Source: Brasenia schreberi | Lineage: Eukaryota > Streptophyta > Magnoliopsida > Nymphaeales > Cabombaceae | Direction of reading: 5' to 3' | NCBI GenBank assembly: GCA_036023115.1 | Contig: JAYKKT010000089.1 | Span: forward strand, 14,059,501 to 14,123,500 | DNA length: 64,000 nt | Shown here: in pieces, positions 35,915-47,553 of the stretch | How the letters are laid out: each line of letters starts with the position of its first letter | Position numbering within the stretch: position 1 is the first letter of the stretch | The notes under the pieces: generated by a model | Seen by the model: the letters and a program-made list of their open reading frames with translations, nothing else | Told to the model about the DNA's origin: nothing | The model's database searches: none | Program-made: the position numbers and the translations under genes

Positions 35915-37585
35915 TTAAACTCTAATAAAGCTTAAGCTTTTTTACACCACCACCTTATAGTTGTTATTCCTCAAAGTCTTTACGTGACGAAAGACTGGCC
36001 TCAGACAAGTGGTATAACTCGGTAATAGCCTGGCCAATTCTAGCCTACTCCTTGTCAATTAACCAAGTACGTGACTAGCACAAACTGAGTGAGATGAGCC
36101 AGAGACGTTTGCAGTTCAACGCTTTGTTACATCCCGAGACATAGCTGGTCTTCCGAGGCTCACGAGATAAACCAACCTGACCTAAATAAACAATGAGAAG
36201 CTTCGTCTTCAATGTGCATCCCTTAAGTTTGCATACTTGAGTTTCTAATTTCTCGCTGTGGTTTTGTTATCATAGCTTGAGATGGAATGCGAGAACACTC
36301 AATTCAGTCTAGCGCTATATCACAAGCCAAGCCTCTATAACTTGAGCAACATCCAACAGTGTAAGATCCTGTACAACTCTTTTGCCCGTCTCTATAGGCA
36401 TCAAATTTGGGAGAGGGCTAGCTGTTGTATGTGTAGTTGGCTTTCAACTCTTGTGGCTATCCTGGTCATGCATAATCGGCAGCCTGATAGAGGCCCTTGG
36501 GGAGAGGGTCCTGGTAGATGTGGCCGATTCCAGTTTTCCTGGAAATGGGGACCATGACCGGGCCAAATCCAGTTTGGAATCATCAGTTTCAATCCTGGTT
36601 TTGAGGCCTAAAGCATCCGGACCTGAATATATATACATATTACCGGCAGTTCCGGTTTCGGCCAAATTCTGATTTCATAGAAAGTGGCTCAGAACCGAAC
36701 CAGATGGTCCCTCATTGCAGGTGGGGTTTCGGTTCCAGCCAGTTTGGATCTGGTTGGAACTGCCAGGCCAATTTGGAACCCACCATGTCCAGGTTCTGGC
36801 ATGGGAGTGCCCCATCAAGTGGTTCGAGAACAAAACTTTCCTAGGAGGGCTTTCACCTACCAAACTAGAACCACAACCAAGCCTTCTCTTGCACAAAGTG
36901 GGATCAGCTATAATGGATTCTTAGCCGTCTCTATGCTCAATCTTGTCATATTAGCATTTATCTCGAAAAACTTTTAACAAGTCGCTTTTGTATTATTAAA
37001 TAAGAAATTACCATGTCAAGTCTCCTCAAAACATCTGAATTCATGTTACGAGGTACTAGAGGAACACCATGTGCTTGATTGTTCATCACGTATGTTGAAA
37101 GTTGAAAGCATTAGACAGGTGACAGTGCAAGATGACTGAAGGACATTCAACCAGCAGCATGACAATAGTTACTAATCATAAATTCTACTTCATACGAACA
37201 AATACAAGAAAACGCATTTTGATGAGTAGATAATTCTCAGAATGGCAGGTAATAAATAGCAAGAAAGATCGTATAGTAGCATTCAGGTATACACTCCAAC
37301 TTGTAATGACAGCCACAAACCTACATCACATAAACGTAGACAACCAGTCTTTCATTAACCTAACCTAATTAGCATAAAATTCATTACACCATTGGGATAT
37401 CTCTGTCCTGCTACACAATCAACACGGGGGGCAACTCTGTACTTATTTACCATTGACAAATAAAAAAAGCAAGGAATATTATCAAGTTTAGCATGTGATT
37501 AAGAACTTAAACAGTGGCTCCACTAAGCTTTATACGAATCAATGATAAATGACACAAAGATTGATAATGTTAAATTAGTCATGTC
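35915..37585. other. Unassigned stretch with possible GGTTC/GAACC-rich element
   Basis: The block at 36,530-36,900 is rich in GGTTC, GAACC and CCGG words in both orientations, as in some non-autonomous hAT elements, but no terminal repeats could be fixed. At about 36,890-36,930 a word caaagtgggatcagctataatgg resembles the 3' end of other plant RTE-type elements. An open stretch at 36,382-36,672 (plus) has a hydrophobic run but no known motif. Confidence 0.3.
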
Positions 37586-37602
37586 ATGTGTATATATCAT
37601 GA

Positions 37603-38400
37603 GTAGTATGTTATTTGCAGATGACATTGTATTAGTGGAGGAGTCTAAGGAAAAAGTTAATAGAAAATTGGAACTATGGAGAGAAACATTAAAAAGCAAA
37701 GGCCTTCGACTTAGTAGAACAAAGACAGAATATAGGAATGTAAGTTTGATCATTTGGTTACTTCAGAGGACATAGAAATTAAAATAGGCACATATTGCAT
37801 TCCTCAGAAGGAAAGTTTATTGATGGAGATGTTACGCATAGAATTAATGCTGGTTGGTTAAAATGGAGAGGAGCATCAGGTATTCTTTGTGATAAGAAGA
37901 TACCATTAAAATTAAAAGGTAAATATTATAGAGCAGCAATTAGGCCTGCCATGTTTTATGGTTCTTGAGTGTTGGTCAGTTAATCATCAACATGTACAAA
38001 AGATGTTTGTGACAGAAATGAAGATGTTGAGATGGATGAGTGGTCATACAAGAAAAGACCGTATACATAATGAGGTTATTACTTATTAGAAACAAAGTAG
38101 GAGTGGCACCAATAGAGGATAAAATGAGAGAACATCGTTTAAGATGGTTTGGACATATAGAAAGAATATCAAAAGAAGAACCTGTAAGAAGGTTAGAAAA
38201 ACTAAATTTGGAAAGTATTAAAAGAGGTAGAGGACGACCACAAAAGTGTTGGAAAGAAACAATAAAGAACGATCTAGCTTATTGGGAGTTAACTGCTAAC
38301 ATGGCACAAGATAGGGATCTATGGAAACAAAGAATCCATGTAGCCAACCCCGTCTAGTATGGGAAAAGGCTTAGTTGTTGTTTGTTTTGTTGTTGTTTTT
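37603..38400 (+). mobile_element. 5'-truncated RTE LINE (copy 9) with target duplication
   Basis: The element starts just before the FADD codons (37,613 onward) and ends in a G/T tail at about 38,372-38,400. It is flanked by perfect 17-bp copies of atgtgtatatatcatga at 37,586-37,602 and 38,401-38,417. Relative to copy 1 it lacks about 37 bp after aaggaaagttt (37,819). It also has a 1-base insertion near 37,967 and a small insertion near 38,083, so its frame is broken. The C-terminal 100 codons (38,055-38,357) remain close to copies 1 and 2. Confidence 0.93.
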
Positions 38401-38417
38401 ATGTGTATATATCATGA

Positions 38418-38925
38418 TTGTTATATAAATATAACCATAACTAATGGACAAGTGATGTAGCATGAGCAGGAGGATTAGAAGATGATTAATAGACAGCCAT
38501 TAAAACCACAGAAAACGAGTGAGCAGTTCATAGTGCCAGGATTCTGCTACTTGCTGTAGCAAATAAAAGATTTTTACAGTAACCAAAACCCAAGAAACTA
38601 TTGTGTTTGTGAATGTTTTGGTATCTCTATACGTTGTCGACAAAATCCCTCAAAAACTTAAGGTGCTCAGGTTCACAATGCCAGAACTCTTCTACATACT
38701 ATAGCAATAAAATAAAAGATTTATTCAAATAACCAATGAACACAAGAAACCATTGTGTTTGTGTATGTTTTTGTGCCTCCACACATTTTCTATCAAACAT
38801 TATAAAAACTTAAGTTGTTGAGATGGAAAAAGGCACCTCGTTTCAACTGCAAAATGCTAGTCCAGATATATTATATCCAGAAATATAGAGTTGTCCAGAT
38901 ACACCTACATGCTGCAGTGCATAAA
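38418..38925. other. Gene-less stretch
   Basis: AT-rich. It contains an imperfect direct repeat of about 90 bp: aggattctgctacttgctgtagcaa...aaccattgtgtttg words near 38,540-38,640 and again near 38,680-38,790. Nothing else was seen. Confidence 0.4.
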
Positions 38926-39000
38926 TCAAACAAAGGATGACTTGGAACCAGAAGATGGAATCCTAGTTGTTCTTGTATGGGTCAACACCCATTCAACAAG
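38926..39000 (-). CDS. Possible terminal coding exon of an unidentified minus-strand gene
   Basis: After an acceptor-like ttattttcag (39,001-39,010 complement), 24 codons read LVEWVLTHTRTTRIPSSGSK and four more, with TGA at 38,926-38,928. The peptide looks natural, but the family is unknown. A 5' exon candidate for the same gene lies near 41,030-41,200 (GA/CT-rich leader and a GTAAGTT donor). The exons between were not resolved, and the link between the two is inference. Confidence 0.3.
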   Translation of the reverse strand, partial: LVEWVLTHTRTTRIPSSGSKSSFV

Positions 39001-41029
39001 CTGAAAATAAGGAAAATCAACCAGTTGATGTCTACAAACTTCAAGAAAAGATTATTTATTTGAAGCTCTCTCGTATGTGAACATTGTTTTGAAAGAGAAA
39101 ATGTTATGCATTTTGGAAGTATTACATAGTGATGAAGCCTCTTCCAATCACTCGTTAGTAGTTAGACCAGAGAAATCTACGCATGGAAGCTCCTAAATAT
39201 TTTAGCTTCTCAAATCGCTAGGCTTGTCAGAACAGAAAAAGAGTAGGAATTCAGGATGACTTCGCCCTGCACGGCAGGTATTGGCATAAATGGAAGAGGA
39301 GTTGGCCATCAAAACTGGCAGCCAGGGTTTGATTCCCATGGCTGTGGTTGTTAATTCCTTCTACTCTAACTGCAGGAGAGGCGTCCAGATCACCCCTGGC
39401 GACTCTCTTGACAGTCAGTCAAATTAAGCAACAAGTCCATGCATAAGCTGAAATTTTGTATATAAAGACCTTAAGGGTGAGGGTCCTAGCCATTCTATGC
39501 CTGGTGGTTCGACTAGAAACCTCTCAAGATCAGTTTCTTCAGTTTAATTATGGAGGAAAAATTGCCAAAGGAGAATAATAGCAATATTAGGAAAAGATGA
39601 TATTGCATACTTATTCATCAATAATGTTTTTCCAGAATCAATCTAAGACAAAATTAAGTCAAGCATCTAAAAGTATCTAGATGATAACAGAAGCTACAAG
39701 TACAGAAAAAAAATAGAACAAGTACCCATATTATCAGAAAACAAGTGTGCAGACACATTCAACACATGCACAGATATGAAGGCACGTCTACATACATCTT
39801 ATAGCCCAACGTGAGATTAATGTTCTATCCTGAGTTAGGTTGTGCTTCCTTGTTTTATCCAAAGATCGGTAAGAAAGCTTCAGAAGGATTGGGATTCACT
39901 TTTGAAGTTTCATATATAATTTATGAAGAGATTGAGGTGGTTGAAATCCAACTCTCCTTCTGATCCTTTACAAATGCAATAAAGAGTAGGCAGACCATAG
40001 AACTGATCTTATCTCAAGTCTTCCTTACATGTTTTTTTTTCATTTTAAGATTTGGAGATTACATGTTGTAATTAGAAAATTCCAATATATCAAGCGTAAA
40101 GCAAGAAATAATGCACCATGTCGGTGAAATATTATTTAATTACTAAGTCTAGCACCATATAATAATGATCATGCATCGGAGATGGCGGGAAAACTCACTT
40201 GGAGTGTAGTACAAGCAAAACAAGGCATTGTTAATCGAATCCACATTTATATAAATATTATACTACGGTTTAAAAAGCACACGGTTACATATAAACAACA
40301 AAAAGAATTCACAGTGAAGTTTCATGTGAGGAAGGGGTCCCTATTCCACCACGAACAGCGGTGCCTCCAACAAATAGAAAATTGGATGTAGTATATAAAA
40401 GTCAAGTTATTCAACACCTGTTTCTCAGCAGTCATAACAGGAAAAAAGAACAAGAAGTCTGGGGATCATATTTCACTCTAACAACACTCTATCCATGAGA
40501 AATGGTAACTTAAATTTGATCTTTGAGGAAGAAAAAAATGCTTAAATACATTGGATTTCTCATTAGTGTCAAACAATCCATAGCACCATGACAGAGAAAA
40601 TTCTAGCAATCACTAGAGGCATAAGAGATTAAAAAACCTTCACCACACTTATAGCATCCAAAAACATTCGTGAGAGAGGGATAGCTACAGCTAAAATCTG
40701 ACAAATCCTTTCGTTACTCACGAAACCAATATCGGTTCTTCGCAATAGAACTCCATGAAACCAACATAAATACGAATGGAGTTGAAATAAAAGGCAAAAG
40801 CCATACATCCAAACGTATTCAGAGTTTCATTAGAAGGTTTCCACCAATCTAAGGGTATCGAACGATTGAGAGCATAACGACAAGTTTCAAACCTAAAACG
40901 AAATCTGGTTACAAAGTAAGTGCTCCAACGAATCAACACTTCGTAGAAACTTTGGTTAACTTCCATTTCGAAAGCAACTTAATAAACGAAAAGAATGAAA
41001 AAAATCAGTCGTTAACTTACAGAAAGAGA
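39001..41029. other. Putative introns of an unresolved minus-strand gene; possible SINE
   Basis: Mostly AT-rich. Donor-like caa/gtgagt (about 40,194 complement) and a short exon-like segment containing DSGKTLLM (about 39,610-39,650 complement) hint at exons, but no consistent frame was built. At 39,255-39,400 a gggtttgattccc B-box-like word (39,325-39,337) suggests a tRNA-type SINE. Confidence 0.25.
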
Positions 41030-41200
41030 TAATGAGGGCGTTCCTCTCAGGATCAACGCTACACTTTCACGCGAGACGAAGATTGCAGCTGTCGAAATGC
41101 ATTCTGCTTCCTACTCACACACACACGGAGAGAGAGACAGACAGACAGACCGCAACGTCGTCTCGTCCAACTCTGTCTGGCTCGACAGGAGAGCGAGATT
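41030..41200 (-). promoter_or_regulatory. Leader-like GC-richer segment with (CA)n/(GA)n/(CAGA)n tracts
   Basis: Compared with its surroundings this segment is GC-richer. It carries the microsatellite cacacacacggagagagagacagacagacag (41,114-41,150) and, on the minus strand, ends in a strong donor-like tct/gtaagttaac (about 41,020-41,030). This is typical of a plant 5' UTR exon of a minus-strand gene. It contains only a short upstream ORF. Confidence 0.35.
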
Positions 41201-41550
41201 AGCACACCTTGGGTCCCAATATACTCGTGAAGTTTACCGTTAGCTCAACCAACTTTTAGGCAAAAGACATGGACGCCCCAAAATTTCACTGTTGCTTAGG
41301 AATACGATAGGACCGACCTCAGTCTTTCAAATTACGAATATCCACCCCCCTTGTGTTTCTTAAAAATGCCAAACACTACAAGTGGGATATGACGTCACAG
41401 AGACACGTTGTAACGACACGCCAATGTTATTCTATTGTGCAATTTTGTGTATAAAAGGACACGCAAAGAGGCACGACACGTTCAAGTTGGAGTGGCCGGT
41501 TTGCTGTTTAGAAGCTTCAAGCTTGAGGGCTTTGATTACACAAGGAACCG

Positions 41551-41680
41551 AGGCAGCCCTGGCTAGCTGGCCGACTCAAAAGAACCTTTCAGGCTAAGGT
41601 CACTAGTTTGATTCCCAGCGGCATCCATGTGGTAGTGGTCTGCTAACCGTAGCATTTCGACCCAAAACAACACAAAGACG
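41551..41680 (+). mobile_element. tRNA-type SINE, family 1
   Basis: A-box-like ctggctagctggccgactca followed about 45 bp later by a B-box-like tagtttgattccc (41,603-41,615). It matches the element at 62,560-62,690 word by word (gactcaaaagaacctt / gactcagaaaacctt; agtttgat-ccc). It ends in an A-rich stretch. The 3' border is approximate. Confidence 0.55.
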
Positions 41681-42401
41681 GTCTAGTTTGATTAATCTTT
41701 CAAGGATGTATTGCACACTTCCGTGACGTGATTTGTGCAGCAAACGATGAACTAAGTCCAACCCTTGTTGCCTCAAACAAGCTATCTTATAAAAGGTGGT
41801 GTTTGATTGAAATTCAATCATCTTTTAAAGCGCATAAGATTTACATGGTCTCATACTGCTTGAACGTTGGGTAACTCGGTTTCTGAGAAAAGGGTGTTTT
41901 CGACATAAGTGGTCAAATATTAATTGCGTCCCTTTAGAAAATTTTGCCACCGAATACCAACAGGCCATCGCAGAATATGTCAAGAATATACCGCGAACCT
42001 TCATTTTCCTTTGCATCATCTGGTTAGTGAACTGCAAACAGGTCAGACATCGAACCCATAACAGAATCCGCCATGAAAACAAGCATCAGTTTCGTGTTGG
42101 GAAAGGGTGGAAATTTCCTGTTCCGAGTTCGTGTCATTCCTTGTTGAGTGCAGAAGATTGAGTTCTTCAGAGAAAACTTTGGAGATTGTTGTTTGCCAGG
42201 ATCTTTTGGTTCAAGTGTTGTCAATTGTTTCTCCTTAAAGCAAGTTTCGGAGTTGGAGCATTGTGAATGGAGAAAACCAGCACCAGGAAAGCTTTGCCCC
42301 GAACTCGGCCAACATGGCTTTGAACCTGTTAAGCCCTTTCAGTCAATCAATGTCTTAGAGGGCAAAGATAAGTGGACATTAACAAGTATGAATGCAGAGC
42401 A

Positions 42402-42505
42402 GTAGATCGCTTGGCTAAGGGGTTGAGTCACAAGGCAAAGGGCATGAGTTCAACACCAGGGAGCGTCGTGCCTTGGGCCCCATTGTACCAAACAAACAAA
42501 GAAAC
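42402..42505 (+). mobile_element. tRNA-type SINE-like element
   Basis: A-box-like cgcttggctaagggg (42,408-42,422) and B-box-like gagttcaacacc (42,446-42,457) lie about 35 bp apart, followed by a C/T-rich part and a caaacaaacaaag tail. The layout fits a pol III SINE head; the family is uncertain. Confidence 0.5.
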
Positions 42506-42611
42506 GAACAAGTATTTGCGTTTATTGACATGCACGAAAACTTTTTATGGGTTAGCTTTTCTCTTTTTTGGCACAATGAGAAGGCCAGAGCCTTCTTTTT
42601 CAATTGGCAAT

Positions 42612-42712
42612 AAGGGGTTAGGCAGGTGCCAACCAGTTTTCGTCTAAAACCAGCTATCAAACTCATGACCTTCAATGTGTAAGTTGACCCCCTAACAGGG
42701 TGAGCTATTGCA
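42612..42712 (-). mobile_element. tRNA-type SINE, family 2
   Basis: On the minus strand: A-box-like tagctcaccctgttaggggg (about 42,706-42,687), then B-box-like atgagtttgatagc (about 42,665-42,652). The A-box agrees with those at 49,099, 49,225 and 50,101. Confidence 0.55.
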
Positions 42713-43035
42713 TACATCACAATTAAAAACAAAGGCAGAAATCACATAAAATAAAATATCAAACCTGAAAAGCTTCCAAGTCAACAAAGAGTGTATTTTG
42801 AAAATATATGGTGCATTTGGATAAATTTTGATGATTGTGATGAACTCATTTCCTTTGAAGAAAGAAAAGAGGAAAAATGAATAAGGAGGAAAAAAAAATT
42901 ATGAATTAAAGGTCTCATGTCAAAGGAACACAATTTTCTCTAACAGAAATTTGAATATTTATATAAACTTGTCTTTCTTGACTTTTCTCATTGTTATGTA
43001 ATGGGCTAAGGCATGCTTCTCCCCAGCAGCATGGT
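42713..43035. other. Gene-less AT-rich stretch
   Basis: No coding or repeat structure that I can assign. Confidence 0.4.
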
Positions 43036-43660
43036 TAGGGGTGTTTATAGGACGGGGATCTCCCCTCTCTTTGCGGGGCCCCACCCCAGATTCGAGGGTG
43101 CATTCAGGGTTGGGGACGGGAATGAGCGAGTTGGAAAAATCCCCTTGGAAATAAGACCAATCCTGATTTATTGAGGATCATAAGGGATAATTCTAATTTT
43201 TTCCCATTCTCTTGTCCTTAATACCTGTAGAGAAAAGTGACGAGAAAAAAAAACACAAAGAAACGAAGAAAAAAGAAGTTTCTAGAGTTTCTTCTCTACA
43301 TTGGAATGGGGTCAAATAACATTAGAGCTTCTGTGGTAACGGTGATTGTAAAGTTGTTCTCAATATCTTTATCTTTTATATGCTTTCTTTTCATGTAAAT
43401 ATTATTATGATAATGTGAGGAGGATTAATACATTTTAGATATGAATGTTTATAAGATGGTATTCTCGCACCGTGAGGCCTTATGTGATTTGTAGAGATGG
43501 GGCCCCATGGAGATCCACGGGAGAGGAAGGAGTGTGAATAACAGATTTTTGGTCTCCGCCACCAGGGTGGAGGTGGGGGAGGGGAGAGATGGGGAGTGGG
43601 TTCTTAAACCAGGGCGTGGATGAAGACCTTGATCTCTACCCCGCCCCATGAACATCCCTA
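43036..43660. mobile_element. hAT-like MITE with TAGGGRTGTTYAT inverted ends
   Basis: The left end taggggtgtttataggacgg and the right end, read inverted, tagggatgttcatggggcgg agree at 16 of 20 positions. Adjacent subterminal parts are GC-rich (ggggccccacccc; accccgccccat), while the centre is AT-rich and has no transposase. TAGGG-type inverted ends and 0.6-kb size fit non-autonomous hAT elements. An 8-bp target duplication is not clearly preserved, so the superfamily is inferred. Confidence 0.7.
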
Positions 43661-44299
43661 GCTATGATGTATTTGGGAAACTCAATTACGAGTGCTCCTT
43701 TGTGTCTTGGGTGTTTTGATCAAGCTCTAAGTCAATCTACTCGAGCCCACCTCTTTCCAGTCGTAGAATTTCTTTTTCCATAGAAGTTTCATTTTAATAT
43801 TTACTTTATATAAAATAACATAAATATTTACTAAATTATCGTGACTCTCTCCTTTTGCCTGAAGCGTAAAAAGGAAATATTGCTCCTTGCCCAAGATGAC
43901 CTTCGCCCTAGCCAAAAACCACCAAAACAATAAAATAAAATAAAAAATTTGGCAAATTTAATAAAAAGAAAAGTCAATTGTTCAAGAAACTGCAAGGATA
44001 TATTTCTTGGGTAAAGTGCTTCAATTTTGAAAAATTAGGGCACTATAAAAAGGGATTGTTGTAAGAAAAATGATAATAACACTCAACAAAGCAGCCAAAA
44101 GTAGAAGTATGAAGTAGTTTACATGATCTAAGAATACCTTCGCCTAGATAGAGATGTTTTGGTTTGTAGATTGACTCAGGAGTAACACACCATATTGCAA
44201 AAAGTAAGGACAGAGCTATGGACCTCAAAAGGTATAGACCCATTGAACATCGAGTTTACATGAAAAATAACACCTACTATGATGTTCTACGTGTTGGGT
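43661..44299. other. Gene-less stretch upstream of copia element
   Basis: AT-rich; no feature could be supported. It may include the missing 5' part of the copia element that follows. Confidence 0.35.
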
Positions 44300-44837
44300 T
44301 ATTTATGATCAATGTTGCAACAACCCTATTTTACTAAATGGTGTATTAATTGTGTCATCTATAAAGTACAATTTAGTGTCGGTGCTTGTTTCAATAAAAA
44401 AGAGTTTTGAGATCATGTCTATTTTTGAGAAGGTGACCATAACAAAACATAATCATGTATTTTTTACAGACATTTTTTATTTTGATCATGGTCTATTGAA
44501 ACCTAACACAATGAATAATGAAGGATCGTTTACATTATGCTTATATTGAATGTGTGATGCTTGTTGATGTGAATTCATAGCATGAGGCTAGAACATATTA
44601 GACTAAATAAGTTAAAGAAATTAATAACCTTTGACTTATTATCTACATTTAATAAAACCACATTCAACAAATGTGAGACTTATGTTCAAGAGAAAATAAC
44701 GAGAAACCATTTTCCAAAGAAATAAGGAGAGCCACGAGTTTATTGAAAATTTTTCACATTGATATTTGTGGACCTTTTAGAATAATGTTCTATCATGAGA
44801 AGGTTTATTTTATAACCTTTATTGATTACTATTCGAG

Positions 44838-45044
44838 TAACTCCACCCATGTAAGGGATCACCCTTGCATGGCCGGTCCCAAGCCCTAATAAAAGAGGAG
44901 GGTTGTGTTAGGCTTCTGACAACCAGCGTAAAATTGTATCAGACTTATTTACCATAGATTCTACAAATAATGATTGGGTTTTTGAAACAAAGAATCTATG
45001 TAGCCGACCCCATCTAGTATGGGAAAAGGCTTAGTTGTTGTTGT
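44838..45044 (+). mobile_element. 207-bp non-autonomous RTE derivative (5' leader joined to 3' end)
   Basis: Bases 44,838 to about 44,985 follow the RTE 5' leader (ctccacccatgtaagggatc, ggtcccaagccc, gttaggcttctgacaaccag). From about 44,988 it continues directly with the last 55 bases of the RTE 3' end (aaacaaagaatctatgtagc, gtatgggaaaaggcttag) and a GTT tail. The whole ORF is absent. It is flanked by attgattactattcgag (44,821-44,837) and attgatgactattcaag (45,045-45,061), 15 of 17 identical, so it moved as a 207-bp unit. It sits inside copia integrase coding sequence. Confidence 0.88.
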
Positions 45045-46752
45045 ATTGATGACTATTCAAGGTATGAATCTATATACCCCTTATCACACAAATCAGAAGT
45101 ATTAGACACATTCAAAGAATATAAACAAGAAGTTTAAAATCAACTTGAAAGCACAATTAAAGTGTTGAGGTATGATCGAGTTGGAGAATATACCTCAACT
45201 GAGTTTTCTGAATACTATAAAGAATATAGTATAACTAAGTAAAATGCAATGTATAGAATACTGCAATAAAATAGTGTAGTTGAATGATATAACGGATCCT
45301 TTTAAATATGATAAAGTCCATATTAGGAGATGCTTCTCTACCAAAGATATTTTGGAGAGAAGTAGTGTCTACAACTATATACATTTTAAATAGAGTTTCA
45401 TATAAGGTTGTATCCACTATACCATATGAGTTATGGTTTGGTAGAAAACTAGACTTTAATCACTTATAGAGGTAGGGCTCCGCAACACATGTAAAGATCT
45501 TAGATTGGTCTAAAGATAAACTAGATAGTAGATCTTTGAGATATATTTTTATCGGATACTAAAAAGATCAAAAGAGTATCGGTTTTAGGAGAAGAATCTT
45601 AGGTTGATAGAATGTAGGGAAGTTGAGTTATTAGAAGGTACTAAGAATGACATTTTTATATATAATGATGATACTAATAGTGATCTTTTAGATCTCCATG
45701 AATCATTATTTGAACCATATAAACTGAACTAAATGTCTTCTCTTGTATACTAAAACATTAAGTGATCATAAGAGACCACACTCCTCCATCCTATTTAAAG
45801 GACTATCATACTTACTTAACTGACGAGACATGTTATTCAATAGATTTAGATAAGGTAACTGATAACCTAAGTTATCAAGAAGTAATGAGCTCATTTGAAT
45901 TACAAGATTAGGCAAAAGCAATGGATGAGGAAATTGAATTCATTGAGAAAAATAAAGTTTGGGAGTTGGCCATTTTGTCAAAAAAAAGAAAAACAAGCAG
46001 ATGCAAATAGGTATTAAAAAAGAAGTATAAAGTCGATGGTTTAATTGAAAATTTTAAAGTGAGGTTAGTTGCAAAAGGTTTTTTATAAAAAGAGGGAATT
46101 GATTATGTTGAAACATATTCCTAGTTGCAAAATTTACATCCATAAAAATAATTTTGGCAATTGTTGCCTTTATGATTTGGATTTCTATCAACTAAATGTA
46201 AAATCTACTTTCCTGAATGATAACCTTAATGAAATCATTTATATGAAACAGACAAAAGTCTATGTAATTAAAGGTCACAAAGATATGATATACAGGTTAA
46301 AGAAATCTCTTTATGGTCTAAAGCAATTACCTCATCAATGGCTTTTGACTTTATAGAATGTCATTCAAGAACTTAGGTTTGTAGCCTATTAGTTAGATCA
46401 CTATATTTGTGTTTGGAATAATGAGAGTTACTTTGTCATCCTATCATTGTATATAGATGATATCCTATTGATTGGTAATGACAATAATATGATTGTCAAG
46501 ATCAAGTCATGGTTAAGTTCTAAGTTTGAGATGAACGATATGAGAGAGGTATCTTATATCTTTGGTATAAAGATTATTCGTGATAAATTGTCTAGAGTGT
46601 TATGTTTAAGTCAAGAGAGAGATATTGACTATATCCTCAAAAAATTCAGAAAGGGTGATTGTAAGTCTACAAGAAATTCAAAAATTTAGAATGAGTGATT
46701 GCAATCAGTTTTACTAAGCAGTTGATTGCAAGTCTACAATTATGTTTAAGTC

Positions 46753-46938
46753 AATCTTAGTAAAACTTATTGTCCTGGTGATGAACAAGAAAAATCAAAT
46801 GTTCCTTTTGCTCAAACAGTTGGAAGCTTGATGTATGTTATGTTTAATCTTAGTAAAATTGATTGTCCAGGTGATGAACAAGAAAAATCAAATGTTCCTT
46901 TTGCTCAAACAGTTGGAAGCTTGATGTATGTTATGTTG
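46753..46938 (+). repeat. 93-bp tandem duplication in copia pol
   Basis: The block aatcttagtaaaa...ttgatgtatgttatg occurs at about 46,753-46,845 and again at 46,846-46,938, with only a few differences (cttattgtcctgg / ttgattgtccagg). The unit is 31 codons, so the reading frame is kept. Confidence 0.9.
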
Positions 46939-47553
46939 TATATAAGACCTAATATCAACTTTGTTGTTAGTCTCATGAGTAGATATCAAAGTAATCCAGG
47001 TTGACAACAATGGGTTGATGGAAAAAAGAATCTTGAGATATCTAAAAGGAACAAGGGATTTAAAATTATGCTATAAGGTAGATAAATTAATATCTGAGAT
47101 GGTGACTTTGTTAATACCAAAGATAACAACAAATCAATTTCTTATTAAGTTTTCTTGTTTGGAAGTAGCGTTATTTCTTGGTTGTGTAAGAAACATGGTT
47201 GTGTAGCATTGTATACCCAAAAGGTTGAGTATATTGCTTACAGTATGACTGTAACGAGTACCTTTGGGATAAGCCGTTTCATTCATGATTTGAAGCTCGA
47301 TATAGTCAACATACTAGTTATCATTTACTATGACAACATTATAGCCATAACTCTTATAAATAGTGGGGATAATAGCTCAAGGAGTAAGTATATAATGGTA
47401 AATTTTCATTATGTATACGATATGGTACAAAAGAATGAAATATCTTTAATTTATCTGCCTACAAAAGATATGATAGCAAACCTCTTGGTAAAAGGTATAT
47501 TTGAAGACTTGTTTACCAAACATATTATCTGTATGGGATTAAGACATGCTTAA

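Larger units (their letters stand above)
44300..47553 (+). mobile_element. Degenerate Ty1/copia retrotransposon, interrupted by an RTE derivative
   Basis: Readable blocks in order: gag-protease spacer (44,352-44,549, containing NLVSVLVSIKKSFEIM), integrase start with FITFIDYYS interrupted at 44,838-45,044 and resuming with YS-YESIYPLSHKSE, RT (46,069-46,689, including YIDDILLIGND and KKSLYGLKQ) and RNase H (47,015-47,553, including RYLKGTRDLKLCYK). Stops and shifts are frequent. A 93-bp in-frame tandem duplication lies at 46,753-46,938. LTRs were not resolved. Confidence 0.85.

Noticed and set aside
36382..36972. ORFs in the GGTTC/GAACC-rich block
   Set aside because: Both strands are open in several frames because of the repeat-like composition; no domain could be named.
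40718..40966. 82-codon minus-strand ORF starting MEVNQSFYEV
   Set aside because: Could be an exon of the suspected gene at 38.9-41.2 kb, but it has no supported splice sites or known motif.
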